Under the pieces are notes generated by a model that saw only the letters and a list, made by a program, of their open reading frames with translations, ran no database searches and had not been told where the DNA came from. The position numbers and the translations under genes are program-made. 64,000 nt of DNA from assembly GCF_016863615.1 (NCBI RefSeq), contig NZ_BOPF01000025.1, positions 1 to 64,000 on the forward strand, given 5' to 3'. Shown in pieces: positions 40,874-50,046 of the stretch (its first letter is position 1; each line of letters begins with the position of its first letter). The stretch is from Virgisporangium aliadipatigenens (GTDB lineage Bacteria; Actinomycetota; Actinomycetes; Mycobacteriales; Micromonosporaceae).

Positions 40874-43616
40874 GGGCGTCCTCCCGCTCCAGCGCGCCGC
40901 GCAGGATCTCCAACGGGTGCAGCGCCGTGCGGCCGGTGCCGTGTCTCACCTGTTGGCGGCATGAGACGCCGGTGGCGGCGATCAGCGCGTCCGGGGCGGC
41001 CCGCACGGCGGGGAAGAGGCGTTCGGCGCCGATCGCCATCGACAGTTCGTAGTGCTCCGCCTCGAAGCCGAACGAGCCGGCCATCCCGCAGCAGCCCGCG
41101 TCGACCTCCTCGACGGTGGCGCCCGGGATGCGGCGCAGCAGCGCCACGGTGGCGCCGGTGCCGACCTCGGCCTTCTGGTGACAGTGCCCGTGGAAGAGGA
41201 TCCGCCGCTCCAGCCGGTTCAGCGGCAGGTCGACGAGCAGCTCCTCGATCTGGCGTACCCGTCCGGCGACGGCCCGTACATCCGGGTCCTCGGGCAGCAG
41301 GCGCGGGTGCTCGTCGCGCAGCGTCCACAGGCAGGACGGTTCCACGCCGACGATCGGGTTGTCGTCGGCGTTCAGGCGTCTCGCGAGTGCGCGTGCGCTG
41401 TCCCGCGCGTCGTCCAGCAGGCCCTTGGAGAACGCGGCCCGCCCGCAGCAGCCCCCGCGCTCGACCCGGACCCGGTGGCCGGCCGCCTCGAGCAGGTCGA
41501 CCGCGGCGCGCAGGACCCCGGGCTCGGTATAGGTGGTGAAGGAGTCGGCGAGCAGCGTCACGTCACCGCGCGCGTGCCCCCTGACGCGTCCCCGGCGGAA
41601 CGTCGGCAGCGGCCGCCGGTCCGTGATGCCGAGCAGCCGCCGGAGCACTCCGATCCGACCGACCACATTGGACAGCGGCGCCGTCGCCGCGCCCAGCCGG
41701 TTGAGGAGGCGGATGTTCGCGAAGGCGCGGGAGCGCAGCGGCACGCCGTGCGTGTCGTGGCGGGCCGCGAGCGTCTCCGCCTTGAGCGCCGCCACGTCCA
41801 CTCCCAGGGGGCACTCGCTCTTGCACGCCTTGCACATCAGGCACAGGTCGAGGATCTCGTGCAGCCGTTCGTCGCCGAGGGCGCGCTCGGGATCCGGCGA
41901 CGAGAGCGCCTTCACCAACGCGTTGGCGCGGCCGCGAGTGGCGTGTTCCTCCTGGCGGGTGGCCGGGTACGAGGGGCACATGACGCCGGTGTCCGTCTTG
42001 CGGCACAGCCCGATGTTCATGCACCGGTCGGCGGCGTCGCGCATCCCGCCGCCCTCATACCGCAGGCGCGTGCGCAGGGGAAGAGCCGGCGGAAGAAGAG
42101 CGTCCCGCAGGTGTTCGGTCATCGGCGGCGCGTCCACGATCTTCCCCGGGTTGAGCCGCCCGTCCGGATCGAACAGCCGCTTCACCGCCCGCATCGCCGC
42201 GTACAGCCCGTCGCCGAAGAGCTCCCGGTTGAACTCGCTGCGGGCCAGCCCGTCGCCGTGTTCGCTGGAGTTCACCCCGCCGTAGGAGCGCACGAGGTCC
42301 TTGACCTCCTCGGCGACGGCCCGCATCGCGCGCACCTGCTCCGGCCGCCGCACGTCGACGAACGGCCGCACGTGCAGGCATCCCACGGAGCAGTGCCCGT
42401 AGAACCCGGCGCGCAGCCCGTGCCGTTCCAACACACGCTTGAACCGGCGGGTGTACTCGGCCAGGTGGGTCGGGTCGACGGCGGTGTCCTCGACGAACGC
42501 CAACGGACGCGACGTGCCGGTGCTCGCCGCCATCAGCAGGCCCAGGCTCGACTTGCGCACCTTCAGCAGCCCGGCCTGCTGCGCCGGCGTCTCGGCGCGC
42601 AGCGTGTGGTAGCCGTGCCGGTGCCGCTCCCACAGCCGGGCGAGCCGGTCGACCGCGCCGCGCAACTGCCCCTCGTCGTCGCCGCTGAACGACACGAACA
42701 GCAGCGCCTCCGGATCGCCGTGCAGGATGCGGCCGAGGCCGGCGTACTCGATGCGTTGCCGGGACAGGTCGAGGATGGTGCGGTCCATGAGTTCGACCGC
42801 CGCCGGATCGCAGGCGAGCGCGTCGGCGGTCGCCTCGATCGCCGCGATCGTGGAGGTGAAGTGCCCCACCGCGATCATCGTGTGGCGCGGCTTCGGGACG
42901 AGGCCGACGAGCGCCTCGGTGACGACGACGAGCGTCCCCTCCGAACCGACCACGAACGCGGCGAGGTCGCCGGAGTCCGCGAGCCGGTCCAGGCGGTATC
43001 CGCCGGCGCGCCGCCAGTACTTCGGGTAGCCGTCCCGGATCGCGTCGGCGTGCGTGGCGAGGATGTCCCGCAGCCCGTCCCGCAGCGCGGCGGTGCCCTG
43101 TCCCAGGTGGACACTCGACCCGTCGGCCAGCACCACGTCGAGCGCGCGCACGTGGTCGATCGTCATGCCGTAGCGGATCGACCCGCTGCCGGCCGAGTTG
43201 TTGCCGATCATCCCGCCGATCGTGGCCCGGTTGCTGGTGCTGGTGTCCGGCCCGAACATCAGCCCGTGCCGCGCCGCCGCCCGGTTGAGCTGATCCTGCA
43301 CGACGCCCGGCTGCACCCGCGCGACCCGCCGCTGCGGGTCGATGTCCACAATGGAGCGGAGGTGCCGGGACAGGTCCAGCACGAGCCCGGCCCCGACGGT
43401 CTGCCCGGCGAGACTGGTGCCCGCGCCGCGCGCCGTCACGGAGACGCCGTGTTCGCCGGCGATCGCCACGGCCGCCGCGACGTCGTCCGCGTGCCGGGGG
43501 AACGCCACCCCGAGCGGCTCGATCGCGTACATGCTCGCGTCGCGGGAGTACAGGTGCCGCGTGTAGTCGTCGAAGGCGACCTCGCCGTCGAGCGCGCGGG
43601 CCAGGTCGTCCCTCAC
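40863..43616 (-). CDS. FAD- and Fe-S-binding 2-hydroxyacid oxidase (GlcD/GlcF-like fusion)
   Basis: The 917 residues join an FAD_binding_4 domain (GAGTSLAGQ, TIGGMIGNNSAGSGSIRYG), an FAD C-terminal domain (GHCSVGCLHVRP, VNSSEHGDG), and a heterodisulfide-reductase-like part with two Fe-S clusters (CMNIGLC...CPSYP, CLMCKACKSECP) and Cys-rich CCG motifs (GGCCGR, GCCGMAG). Such fusions oxidise D-lactate or glycolate and pass electrons to the membrane. GTG 43616 overlaps the aminotransferase stop (GTGA). Confidence 0.9.
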   Translation of the reverse strand: MRDDLARALDGEVAFDDYTRHLYSRDASMYAIEPLGVAFPRHADDVAAAVAIAGEHGVSVTARGAGTSLAGQTVGAGLVLDLSRHLRSIVDIDPQRRVARVQPGVVQDQLNRAAARHGLMFGPDTSTSNRATIGGMIGNNSAGSGSIRYGMTIDHVRALDVVLADGSSVHLGQGTAALRDGLRDILATHADAIRDGYPKYWRRAGGYRLDRLADSGDLAAFVVGSEGTLVVVTEALVGLVPKPRHTMIAVGHFTSTIAAIEATADALACDPAAVELMDRTILDLSRQRIEYAGLGRILHGDPEALLFVSFSGDDEGQLRGAVDRLARLWERHRHGYHTLRAETPAQQAGLLKVRKSSLGLLMAASTGTSRPLAFVEDTAVDPTHLAEYTRRFKRVLERHGLRAGFYGHCSVGCLHVRPFVDVRRPEQVRAMRAVAEEVKDLVRSYGGVNSSEHGDGLARSEFNRELFGDGLYAAMRAVKRLFDPDGRLNPGKIVDAPPMTEHLRDALLPPALPLRTRLRYEGGGMRDAADRCMNIGLCRKTDTGVMCPSYPATRQEEHATRGRANALVKALSSPDPERALGDERLHEILDLCLMCKACKSECPLGVDVAALKAETLAARHDTHGVPLRSRAFANIRLLNRLGAATAPLSNVVGRIGVLRRLLGITDRRPLPTFRRGRVRGHARGDVTLLADSFTTYTEPGVLRAAVDLLEAAGHRVRVERGGCCGRAAFSKGLLDDARDSARALARRLNADDNPIVGVEPSCLWTLRDEHPRLLPEDPDVRAVAGRVRQIEELLVDLPLNRLERRILFHGHCHQKAEVGTGATVALLRRIPGATVEEVDAGCCGMAGSFGFEAEHYELSMAIGAERLFPAVRAAPDALIAATGVSCRQQVRHGTGRTALHPLEILRGALEREDARGA

Positions 43617-44776
43617 GGCTGCTGCAGCCGTTCCAGCGCGGCGTCGATCCCGCTGCCCTTGACCGGAACGCCCGCCGCGACCAGTCCCAGCTGCACCCCC
43701 GCGAGGGTGCCGGCGAGCATCAGGTCGTTGAACGCGCCCAGGTGTCCGATCCGGAAGACCCGCCCGGCCAGCCTGCCCAGCCCGGCGCCGAGCGACATGT
43801 CGTACCGCTCGAGGATCACCGCGCGCAGCCGGTCGGCGTCGTGCCCGTCCGGCATCAGCACGGCGGTCAGCGAGGCGGAGTGCTCGCGTTCGTCGGCGCA
43901 CAGCACCTCCAGGCCCCAGGCGCGCACGGCCGAACGGGTCGCCGCGGCGTGGCGCAGGTGCCGGGCGTACACAGTGGACAGTCCCTCCTCGGCGAGCATC
44001 CGCAGCGACTCCCGCAGCCCGTACAGCAGGTTGGTGGCGGGCGTGTAGGGGAAGAGGCCGCGCGCGTTGGCCTCGAGGACCGGCCGCCAGTCCCAGAACG
44101 ACCGCACCGAGCGCGCCGTCTCCGCGGCCCGCAGGGCTTTGTCGCTCACGGCGTTGAAGCTCAGGCCGGGCGGCAGCATGAGCCCCTTCTGCGAACCGGC
44201 GACGGTGACGTCGACGCCCCACTCGTCGTGCCGGTAGTCGATGGAGCCCAGCGAGGAGATGGTGTCGACGAGCAGCAGCGCGGGATGTCCGGCCGCGTCG
44301 ATCGCCCGCCGCACCTCGGCCACCCGGCTGGTGACGCCGGTGGAGGTCTCGTTGTGCACGACGAGCACCGCCTTCACCAGACCGGCACCGTCGGCCCGCA
44401 GCCGCGCGGCCACCTCGTCGGGGTCGACGCCGTGGCGCCAGTCGCCGGGCACCAGGTCGACCCGGAGGCCGAGCCGCCGCGCCATCTCCTGCCACAGCGT
44501 CGCGAAGTGTCCGGTCTCGAAGCAGAGCACCCGATCGCCGGGGGAGAGCGTGTTGACGAGGGCCGCCTCCCACGCGCCCGTGCCGGAGGCGGGGTAGACG
44601 ACGACGGGTCCGGTGGTGCCGAAGACCGGCTTCAGCGCGTCCAGCAGCTCCCGCGTGAGCGCCGCGAACTCGGGCCCGCGATGGTCGATCGTCGGGGCGG
44701 ACATGGCGCGCAGCACCCGGTCCGGCGTGTTCGTCGGCCCGGGAATCTGCAGAAAGTGGCGACCGGAGGGACGCAT
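43613..44776 (-). CDS. Alanine/serine-glyoxylate aminotransferase
   Basis: The 387 residues belong to the class V aminotransferases: IPGPTNTPDRVL at the start, HNETSTGVT, DTISSLGSID, and the pyridoxal-phosphate lysine K197 (AGSQKGLMLPPG). It moves an amino group between Ala or Ser and glyoxylate. It is coupled to the FAD/Fe-S oxidase and diverges from an SLC13 transporter; together they suggest use of glyoxylate or another 2-hydroxyacid. Confidence 0.88.
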   Translation of the reverse strand: MRPSGRHFLQIPGPTNTPDRVLRAMSAPTIDHRGPEFAALTRELLDALKPVFGTTGPVVVYPASGTGAWEAALVNTLSPGDRVLCFETGHFATLWQEMARRLGLRVDLVPGDWRHGVDPDEVAARLRADGAGLVKAVLVVHNETSTGVTSRVAEVRRAIDAAGHPALLLVDTISSLGSIDYRHDEWGVDVTVAGSQKGLMLPPGLSFNAVSDKALRAAETARSVRSFWDWRPVLEANARGLFPYTPATNLLYGLRESLRMLAEEGLSTVYARHLRHAAATRSAVRAWGLEVLCADEREHSASLTAVLMPDGHDADRLRAVILERYDMSLGAGLGRLAGRVFRIGHLGAFNDLMLAGTLAGVQLGLVAAGVPVKGSGIDAALERLQQP

Positions 44777-44850
44777 GCATCCATCTTGACCGATGAATAC
44801 TGTCTGGAACATACTCCGGCAAGCGAGAAAGCAGCTCACGGAGGCCCCCG

Positions 44851-46236
44851 ATGTCCGTGGAACTCGTCTCCATCCTCGTGCTCGCCGTCATCTTCCTCGT
44901 CGCCACCGTGCGCCCGATCAACCTCGGCGCCCTGGCGATCGTGGCGGCTTTCGTGCTCGGCGCCTCGGTCCTCGACGGGGAGGACGTCGGCGAGCGCACC
45001 GACGCCGTCTTCGACGGCTTCCCCGGCGACCTGTTCATCATCCTCGTGGGCGTCACGTACCTGTTCGCCATCGCGAAGGCCAACGGCACCGTGGACTGGC
45101 TCGTGCAGGCCGCCATCCGCGCCGTGCAGGGGCGCATCGGGCTCATCCCGTGGATCATGTTCCTGGTCACGGCGTGCCTCACCGCCATCGGCGCGGTCGT
45201 CCCGGCGTCGGTGGCGATCATCGCGCCGATCGGGATGGGCTTCGCCGTGCGCTACGGCATCAACCCGCTCATGATGGGGCTGCTCATCGTCAACGGCGCC
45301 AGCGCCGGCGGGTTCTCGCCGATCAGCATCTTCGGCAGCATCACCAACGGGGTCGTGGAGAAGGCCGGGCTGCCGGGCAATCCGACGCTGCTCTTCCTGG
45401 CGTCGTTCGTCGTCAACCTCGCGATCAGCGTGGTCGCGTTTCTCATCTGGGACGGCCGCGCGCTGCTGCGCCGCCGCGTCGACACCGAACCCGTGACGGG
45501 CGCCGACGGGGAGCCCGACCCGCCGGAGCCGCCGACCGACCCCGCGTCGGAGACCGCCACCGACTCCGGCGGTGCGGGGACCGTGGCCACGCGCGTCGAG
45601 CCACAGGTGTCCACGGTGGACGGTGCCGTGCTCACGCTGGACCGGGACCGCGTCATGACGCTGGTCGGCCTCCTCGCCCTCGCCGTCGCCGCGCTCTTCT
45701 TCGAGTTGAACGTCGGCATGGTGGCCGTGACGGTCGCGGCGATCCTGACGCTGCTCTCGCCCGCCTCCGCGCGCAACGCCGTCGAGCACGTCGCCTGGCC
45801 CACCGTTCTGCTGGTGTGCGGGATCGTCATGTACGTCGGCGTCATGCAGAGCATCGGCACCATCGACTGGCTCGGCGAGGAGGTCGCCACGGTCGGCGCC
45901 CCGCTGGTGGCCGCGCTCGTCATCTGCTTCATCGGGGCGTCGGTGTCGGCGTTCGCCTCGACGACGGGGATCCTCGGCGCGCTCATCCCGCTCGCCGTGC
46001 CGTTCCTCACGGGCACCGACGCCGTCGGGGCGGTCGGCCTCATCACCGCGCTCGCGCTGTCGTCGTCCATTGTGGACAGCAGCCCGTTCTCCACGTCCGG
46101 CGCGCTCACCGTGGCGAACGCGCCGGACGAACACCGGGAGTACGTCTACAAGGGACTGATGCGCTGGGGCTTCAGCATGGTGGTGATCATCCCGATCGTC
46201 ACCTGGCTCGTCTTCGTGGTGCCCGGCTGGTTGTAG
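44851..46236 (+). CDS. SLC13/DASS-type anion transporter
   Basis: The 461-residue protein has about 11-12 hydrophobic helices, the SNT-like motif region (VNGASAGGFSPIS and SIVDSSPFSTSGAL) and a hydrophilic Pro/Glu-rich central loop (about 205-255). Relatives carry dicarboxylates, glycolate or related anions. The gene is divergent from the aminotransferase with 74 bases between starts. The pair of helical hairpins (re-entrant) at the two SxSPxS-like motifs is typical of the superfamily. Confidence 0.85.
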   Translation: MSVELVSILVLAVIFLVATVRPINLGALAIVAAFVLGASVLDGEDVGERTDAVFDGFPGDLFIILVGVTYLFAIAKANGTVDWLVQAAIRAVQGRIGLIPWIMFLVTACLTAIGAVVPASVAIIAPIGMGFAVRYGINPLMMGLLIVNGASAGGFSPISIFGSITNGVVEKAGLPGNPTLLFLASFVVNLAISVVAFLIWDGRALLRRRVDTEPVTGADGEPDPPEPPTDPASETATDSGGAGTVATRVEPQVSTVDGAVLTLDRDRVMTLVGLLALAVAALFFELNVGMVAVTVAAILTLLSPASARNAVEHVAWPTVLLVCGIVMYVGVMQSIGTIDWLGEEVATVGAPLVAALVICFIGASVSAFASTTGILGALIPLAVPFLTGTDAVGAVGLITALALSSSIVDSSPFSTSGALTVANAPDEHREYVYKGLMRWGFSMVVIIPIVTWLVFVVPGWL

Positions 46237-46239
46237 CTC

Positions 46240-48111
46240 CTACGGCACGTTCCAGCGCTGGTTCGCACCCGTCGTGCAGGTCCAGATCTGCAGGCGGGTG
46301 CCGTCCGTTGCGGCGTTGTCCTTCACATCCAGGCACTTGTTGGCGTACTGGTTGACCAGGTGGCCGTTCGCCGCGTCGTACGTCCACCGCTGGCTGCTGC
46401 CGGTGTGGCAGTCCCACAGGTGCGTCAGCGTGCCGTCGGTGTTGCTCGGGCCGCTGACGTCCAGGCACTTGCCGAGCGCGCGCAGCGTGCCGTCGGCCGA
46501 GCGGGTCCAGTTCTGCGCGCCGGAGCCGTTGCAGGTGTACAGCTGCACGGGGGTGCCGTTCGTGGTGGCGGCGCCGGCCACGTCGACGCACTTGCCGGCC
46601 AGCCCGGTGATCGGCCCGCCGCCGGTGGGCGGGTTGCCCGTCGGCGTGCCCGACCAGGTGAACGTCGCCGTCGTGCGCGCCGGCAGGGTGTAGACGAACG
46701 ACTGGCCGCCCCAGTTCACCCGCACGGACCGGGCGGTTGTGCCGGCGTTGTGCGCGATGAGGGCCTTGGCGCCGTCGGTGTTGCGCCAGGCGACGTTCTG
46801 CACGGCGGTGTTGTTGGTGTCGATCCGCACCGCCCCCGGCCGCACGAACTTCGTCAGGTGGCCCATCGTGTAGTACTCGATCGTGTAGTCGACCTGCCCC
46901 GCGCGGGAGCCGCCCTCCTGCACGGTGACGAGGCCGGTGCACGTGTCGCAGCCCCCGTTGTGCGGCCCCATGAACTGGTTGAGCGCGAGGCTCCACTTGA
47001 CCTCGGCGCCGGACCAGTTCCGCTGGTGCTCGATGATGTCACCGAGATCCTCGTTGTGCTGGTTGGACACCCAGGTGCCGCCGGAGTGCTCGGTGCTGAA
47101 CTGCCGCATCGACGGGTACTGGTTGTGCGCGTCGGTGCCGACGGACGGGCTGCCGAAGTAGTCGTGCCAGGCGATGCCGCCCGAGAGCGGATCGTCGCGC
47201 AGGGCCGCGTCGGCGACGATCTGCGCGCCGAAGTTCCCGTAGTCGCCGTAGTTCCAGTCGAAGTGCAGGACCTTCGTGGACAGGCCGGCGGCGCGCAGCG
47301 CCGGGTACAGGTGGTTCTTCGTGAACTCCACGAGCCCGGCCGGGTTCCACGACATGCCGGGGTAGTTCATGGCGGTCGGGTTGGCGGCCTGGCAGCAGTT
47401 GGGCTCGTTCTGCACGGAGAGGTAGTCGACCCGCACGCCGGCCGCCTGGTACGCCTGCACGTACTTCACCAGGTACTGGGCGTACATCGGGTAGTACTCC
47501 CACTTGAGCCACCCCATCTGGTCCATCCGGCCGTTGTCCTTCATCCAGCCGGGCGCGCTCCACGGCACGCCCTTGACCCGCAGCGCCGGGTTGAGCTGGC
47601 GGGCCTGCTGGGTCAGCGCCCGAACGTCGTTGTCGTAGCCGTTGCTGTAGAAGTCGGCGAGGTCGCAGCAGGTGTCGTCGAGCGAACGGTGGCCGGGGCG
47701 GGACAGGTCGGAGGCGCCGATCGGGTTGCGCACGAACGACAGCCCGATGCCCTCCGTGGGGCTGAACAGCTTGCGCATCACCGCGTCCCGGGTGGCGGCC
47801 GAGACGGCGCCGCCGCGCAGCAGGTAAGCGGTCGTGTCGGTGATGGAGGCGCCGCCGCCCTCGAACGTCTGGTAGGTGGCGCCCTCGTTGACGGTGATGG
47901 TCTGGTCGGCGGTGCCGCCGGCCGGCCCGAACGCGATCGACGCCTGCTGCTGCAGGCCACGCGTCACGGTGCGGCCACCGGCGTCGGAGGTGGTGGTGAG
48001 CCAGATGTTGACGGTCTCGCCGGCAGCCTGGGCGGACGGCGCGGCGAACAGGGCGGACGTGCCGAGCAGGGCGACGGCGATGATCGCGCCGCGCCGTAGG
48101 GTTGGAGGCAT
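46240..48111 (-). CDS. Secreted GH30-like glycosidase with ricin-B carbohydrate-binding domain
   Basis: The 623 residues start with a signal peptide (1-30). A GH30 (beta/alpha)8 barrel with side beta-sandwich follows, with the acid/base E236 (SVQNEPNC) and nucleophile E341 (FSTEHSGG). A ricin-type beta-trefoil (about 497-623) has three QxW-like repeats. GH30 members cut glucosylceramide, beta-1,6-glucan or xylan. It is divergent from a LacI regulator, as usual for secreted sugar enzymes. ATG 48111 begins the signal peptide. Confidence 0.9.
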   Translation of the reverse strand: MPPTLRRGAIIAVALLGTSALFAAPSAQAAGETVNIWLTTTSDAGGRTVTRGLQQQASIAFGPAGGTADQTITVNEGATYQTFEGGGASITDTTAYLLRGGAVSAATRDAVMRKLFSPTEGIGLSFVRNPIGASDLSRPGHRSLDDTCCDLADFYSNGYDNDVRALTQQARQLNPALRVKGVPWSAPGWMKDNGRMDQMGWLKWEYYPMYAQYLVKYVQAYQAAGVRVDYLSVQNEPNCCQAANPTAMNYPGMSWNPAGLVEFTKNHLYPALRAAGLSTKVLHFDWNYGDYGNFGAQIVADAALRDDPLSGGIAWHDYFGSPSVGTDAHNQYPSMRQFSTEHSGGTWVSNQHNEDLGDIIEHQRNWSGAEVKWSLALNQFMGPHNGGCDTCTGLVTVQEGGSRAGQVDYTIEYYTMGHLTKFVRPGAVRIDTNNTAVQNVAWRNTDGAKALIAHNAGTTARSVRVNWGGQSFVYTLPARTTATFTWSGTPTGNPPTGGGPITGLAGKCVDVAGAATTNGTPVQLYTCNGSGAQNWTRSADGTLRALGKCLDVSGPSNTDGTLTHLWDCHTGSSQRWTYDAANGHLVNQYANKCLDVKDNAATDGTRLQIWTCTTGANQRWNVP

Positions 48112-48134
48112 GGGGGCTCCTCGCTCGGATGGAC

Positions 48135-48162
48135 ATGTAACGGCCATGAAACGCCGTAACAT
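48135..48162. promoter_or_regulatory. Candidate LacI operator, 10-base inverted repeat
   Basis: ATGTAACGGC (48135-48144) and GCCGTAACAT (48153-48162) form an inverted repeat with one mismatch and an 8-base spacer, in the gap between the GH30 and LacI starts. A second pair of TGTAAC-like half-sites lies at about 48190-48222. Confidence 0.6.
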
Positions 48163-48192
48163 CTCCGTGTGTCAATATGTCCAGGTGCATTA

Positions 48193-48214
48193 CATGGAAC
48201 AGGCATGGAACAGG
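48193..48214 (+). repeat. 11-base tandem repeat before the LacI gene
   Basis: CATGGAACAGG occurs at 48193-48203 and 48204-48214. It lies between TTACA and TGTAACA half-sites and 11 bases before the LacI GTG, so it may be part of the operator or set its spacing. Confidence 0.7.
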
Positions 48215-48225
48215 CGGTGTAACAC

Positions 48226-49236
48226 GTGACGCAGCGCGCGACGGTCCGGCAGGTCGCCGCGGAGACCGGCCTCTCCATCGCCACCGTCTCCCGGGCGCTC
48301 AGCGGGCAGACCAACGTCGCCCCGCGCACCCGGGAGCTGGTCCTCGAAGCGGTCGACCGGCTGGCCCCGAAGGGCACCCCGGCCAGGCGCGGGCCGCAGA
48401 CGCGTGGCGCCGTCTACGTGCGCTGTCCCTACGTGCTCACCGACTACTTCGGCCTCATCGTCTCCTCGATCGCCGACACCGCCGAGCGGCACGGCATGGA
48501 GATCGTGCTGAACGCCGGCCGGGCCGCCCGCCACAGCGACGCCCTCACCCGGCTGGCCGGCCGCACCGGCATCGGCGGCGCGATCCTCATCCTGCCGCCC
48601 GAGCCCGGCGAGGACCTGGTGCGGCTGCGCGAGCGCGGGATGCCGTTCGTCGTGGCGGATCCGCGGACCGCGCCGCCGCGCGACATCATGGCCGTCTCGG
48701 CGGCCCACTTCACCGGCGCGCGCGCCCTGATGGCGCACCTCGTGGGGCTGGGCCACCGGCGGGTGGGCATCATCGGCGGCCCCCGGGAGTGGCTCGTCAC
48801 CGACGCGCGCACCGCCGGCTACCTGGCCGCGCTCGCCGACGTCGGGGTGCTGCCGCCCCGGGAGCTCATGCGCTTCGTCACCGAGCCCGCCATGGAACAC
48901 GGCTACCGCGAGGCGTGCGCCCTGCTCGACCTGCCGGAGCGGCCGACCGCGCTGGTGGGGTTCAACGACAAGATGGCTGTGGGCGCACTGCGCGCCGCCG
49001 CCGAACGGGGCCTGCGCGTGCCGCGGGACCTGTCGATCGCCGGCTTCGACGACATCGACGTGAGCCGGGCCACCCAGCCGCTGCTGACCACCGTCCGCCA
49101 GCCGCTCGCCGAACTCGGCCGGATGGCCGTCACCCTGTTGCTGCGCCTGCTCGACGGCCACGAGCACGACGCGCTGCACATCGAGCTGGCCACCGAACTC
49201 GTCATCCGCGACTCCACCGGCCCGGCGCCCACGTAG
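48226..49236 (+). CDS. LacI-family regulator
   Basis: The 336 residues have a LacI helix-turn-helix (TVRQVAAETGLSIATVSRALSG) at the N-terminus and a periplasmic-binding-like sugar domain (about 60-330). GTG 48226 is the start. Divergence from the GH30 gene and palindromes in the gap make it the probable repressor, released by a sugar product. Confidence 0.9.
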   Translation: MTQRATVRQVAAETGLSIATVSRALSGQTNVAPRTRELVLEAVDRLAPKGTPARRGPQTRGAVYVRCPYVLTDYFGLIVSSIADTAERHGMEIVLNAGRAARHSDALTRLAGRTGIGGAILILPPEPGEDLVRLRERGMPFVVADPRTAPPRDIMAVSAAHFTGARALMAHLVGLGHRRVGIIGGPREWLVTDARTAGYLAALADVGVLPPRELMRFVTEPAMEHGYREACALLDLPERPTALVGFNDKMAVGALRAAAERGLRVPRDLSIAGFDDIDVSRATQPLLTTVRQPLAELGRMAVTLLLRLLDGHEHDALHIELATELVIRDSTGPAPT

Positions 49237-49249
49237 TACGGAGAGGCCC

Positions 49250-49915
49250 TCAGCCCTCGAAGGCGATGCCGACGGCCGTGGCCAGCACCTCGGCGAGGGC
49301 GGCGAGGTCGTCGCGGTGCACCTTGGCGCCGCGGAGGCTGGCCACACCGCCGATCCCGCGAAGGTCGCACCCGCGCAACGACGCACCTTCCATGCTCGCG
49401 CCGCTGAACTGCGCGCCGCCGAGGTCGCAGTCGACGAACGCCGCGCCGCGCAGGTCGGCGCTCGTGAAGTCGGCCCTGCGCAGGTCGCACCGGATGAAGC
49501 GGACCGTGTCGAACCTGGTGTAGCGCCAGTTGGAGAGGTCGAGCCGGCTGTCCTCGAAGACGGCGTCGCGGACGACCCCGCCGGCCCACGACAACCCCGT
49601 CATCCGCGAACCCGCCGCGGCGAACCGATCCAGCCGGCCGTCCGCACCGTCCACATTGGACCAGTCGGCAGTCTCGACGACGCAGTGCGCGAAGCGCACC
49701 CGACTCAGCCGCGAACCGGCGAGCGTGCCGCCGCGGAACAGGCACCGGTCGAACTCGACGGACTCGGCCTCCCGATCCGACTGGTCCGCGTCGAGGAACG
49801 CACGCCGCTCGATCGTCGCCTCCGGCTCCAGCACGACGGGCCGGGCGGAGAGGCGGTCCTCGGCGGGCAGCAACGGCGGCCGGGGTTCGCGCGCCGCACG
49901 GGTTCTGTCGGGCAT
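49250..49915 (-). CDS. Pentapeptide-repeat protein
   Basis: The 221-residue protein holds a run of A(D/N)LxX-like repeats (about 60-195), seen in CDLRRADFTSADLRGAAFVD and SMEGASLRGCDLRG, which form a square beta-helix. Such proteins can mimic DNA and block gyrase, but most have unknown roles. It is convergent with the LacI gene and divergent from adenosine deaminase. Confidence 0.88.
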   Translation of the reverse strand: MPDRTRAAREPRPPLLPAEDRLSARPVVLEPEATIERRAFLDADQSDREAESVEFDRCLFRGGTLAGSRLSRVRFAHCVVETADWSNVDGADGRLDRFAAAGSRMTGLSWAGGVVRDAVFEDSRLDLSNWRYTRFDTVRFIRCDLRRADFTSADLRGAAFVDCDLGGAQFSGASMEGASLRGCDLRGIGGVASLRGAKVHRDDLAALAEVLATAVGIAFEG

Positions 49916-50046
49916 CGCATCACCCTACGGCTTCGCCTGATACGGTCCGAAGGTCGGCCCGAGAGGCGCTGCGACGGACCGCACCGGATCCGCCACGCTC
50001 GGCCGTTCCCCCGGGAGAGGAAGGGCGCCTGAGTCCGGGAGGAACC

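Noticed and set aside
41052-44048. A 998-residue frame opposite the oxidase and aminotransferase
   Set aside because: It has no start signal or domain; the opposite strand encodes two clear enzymes.
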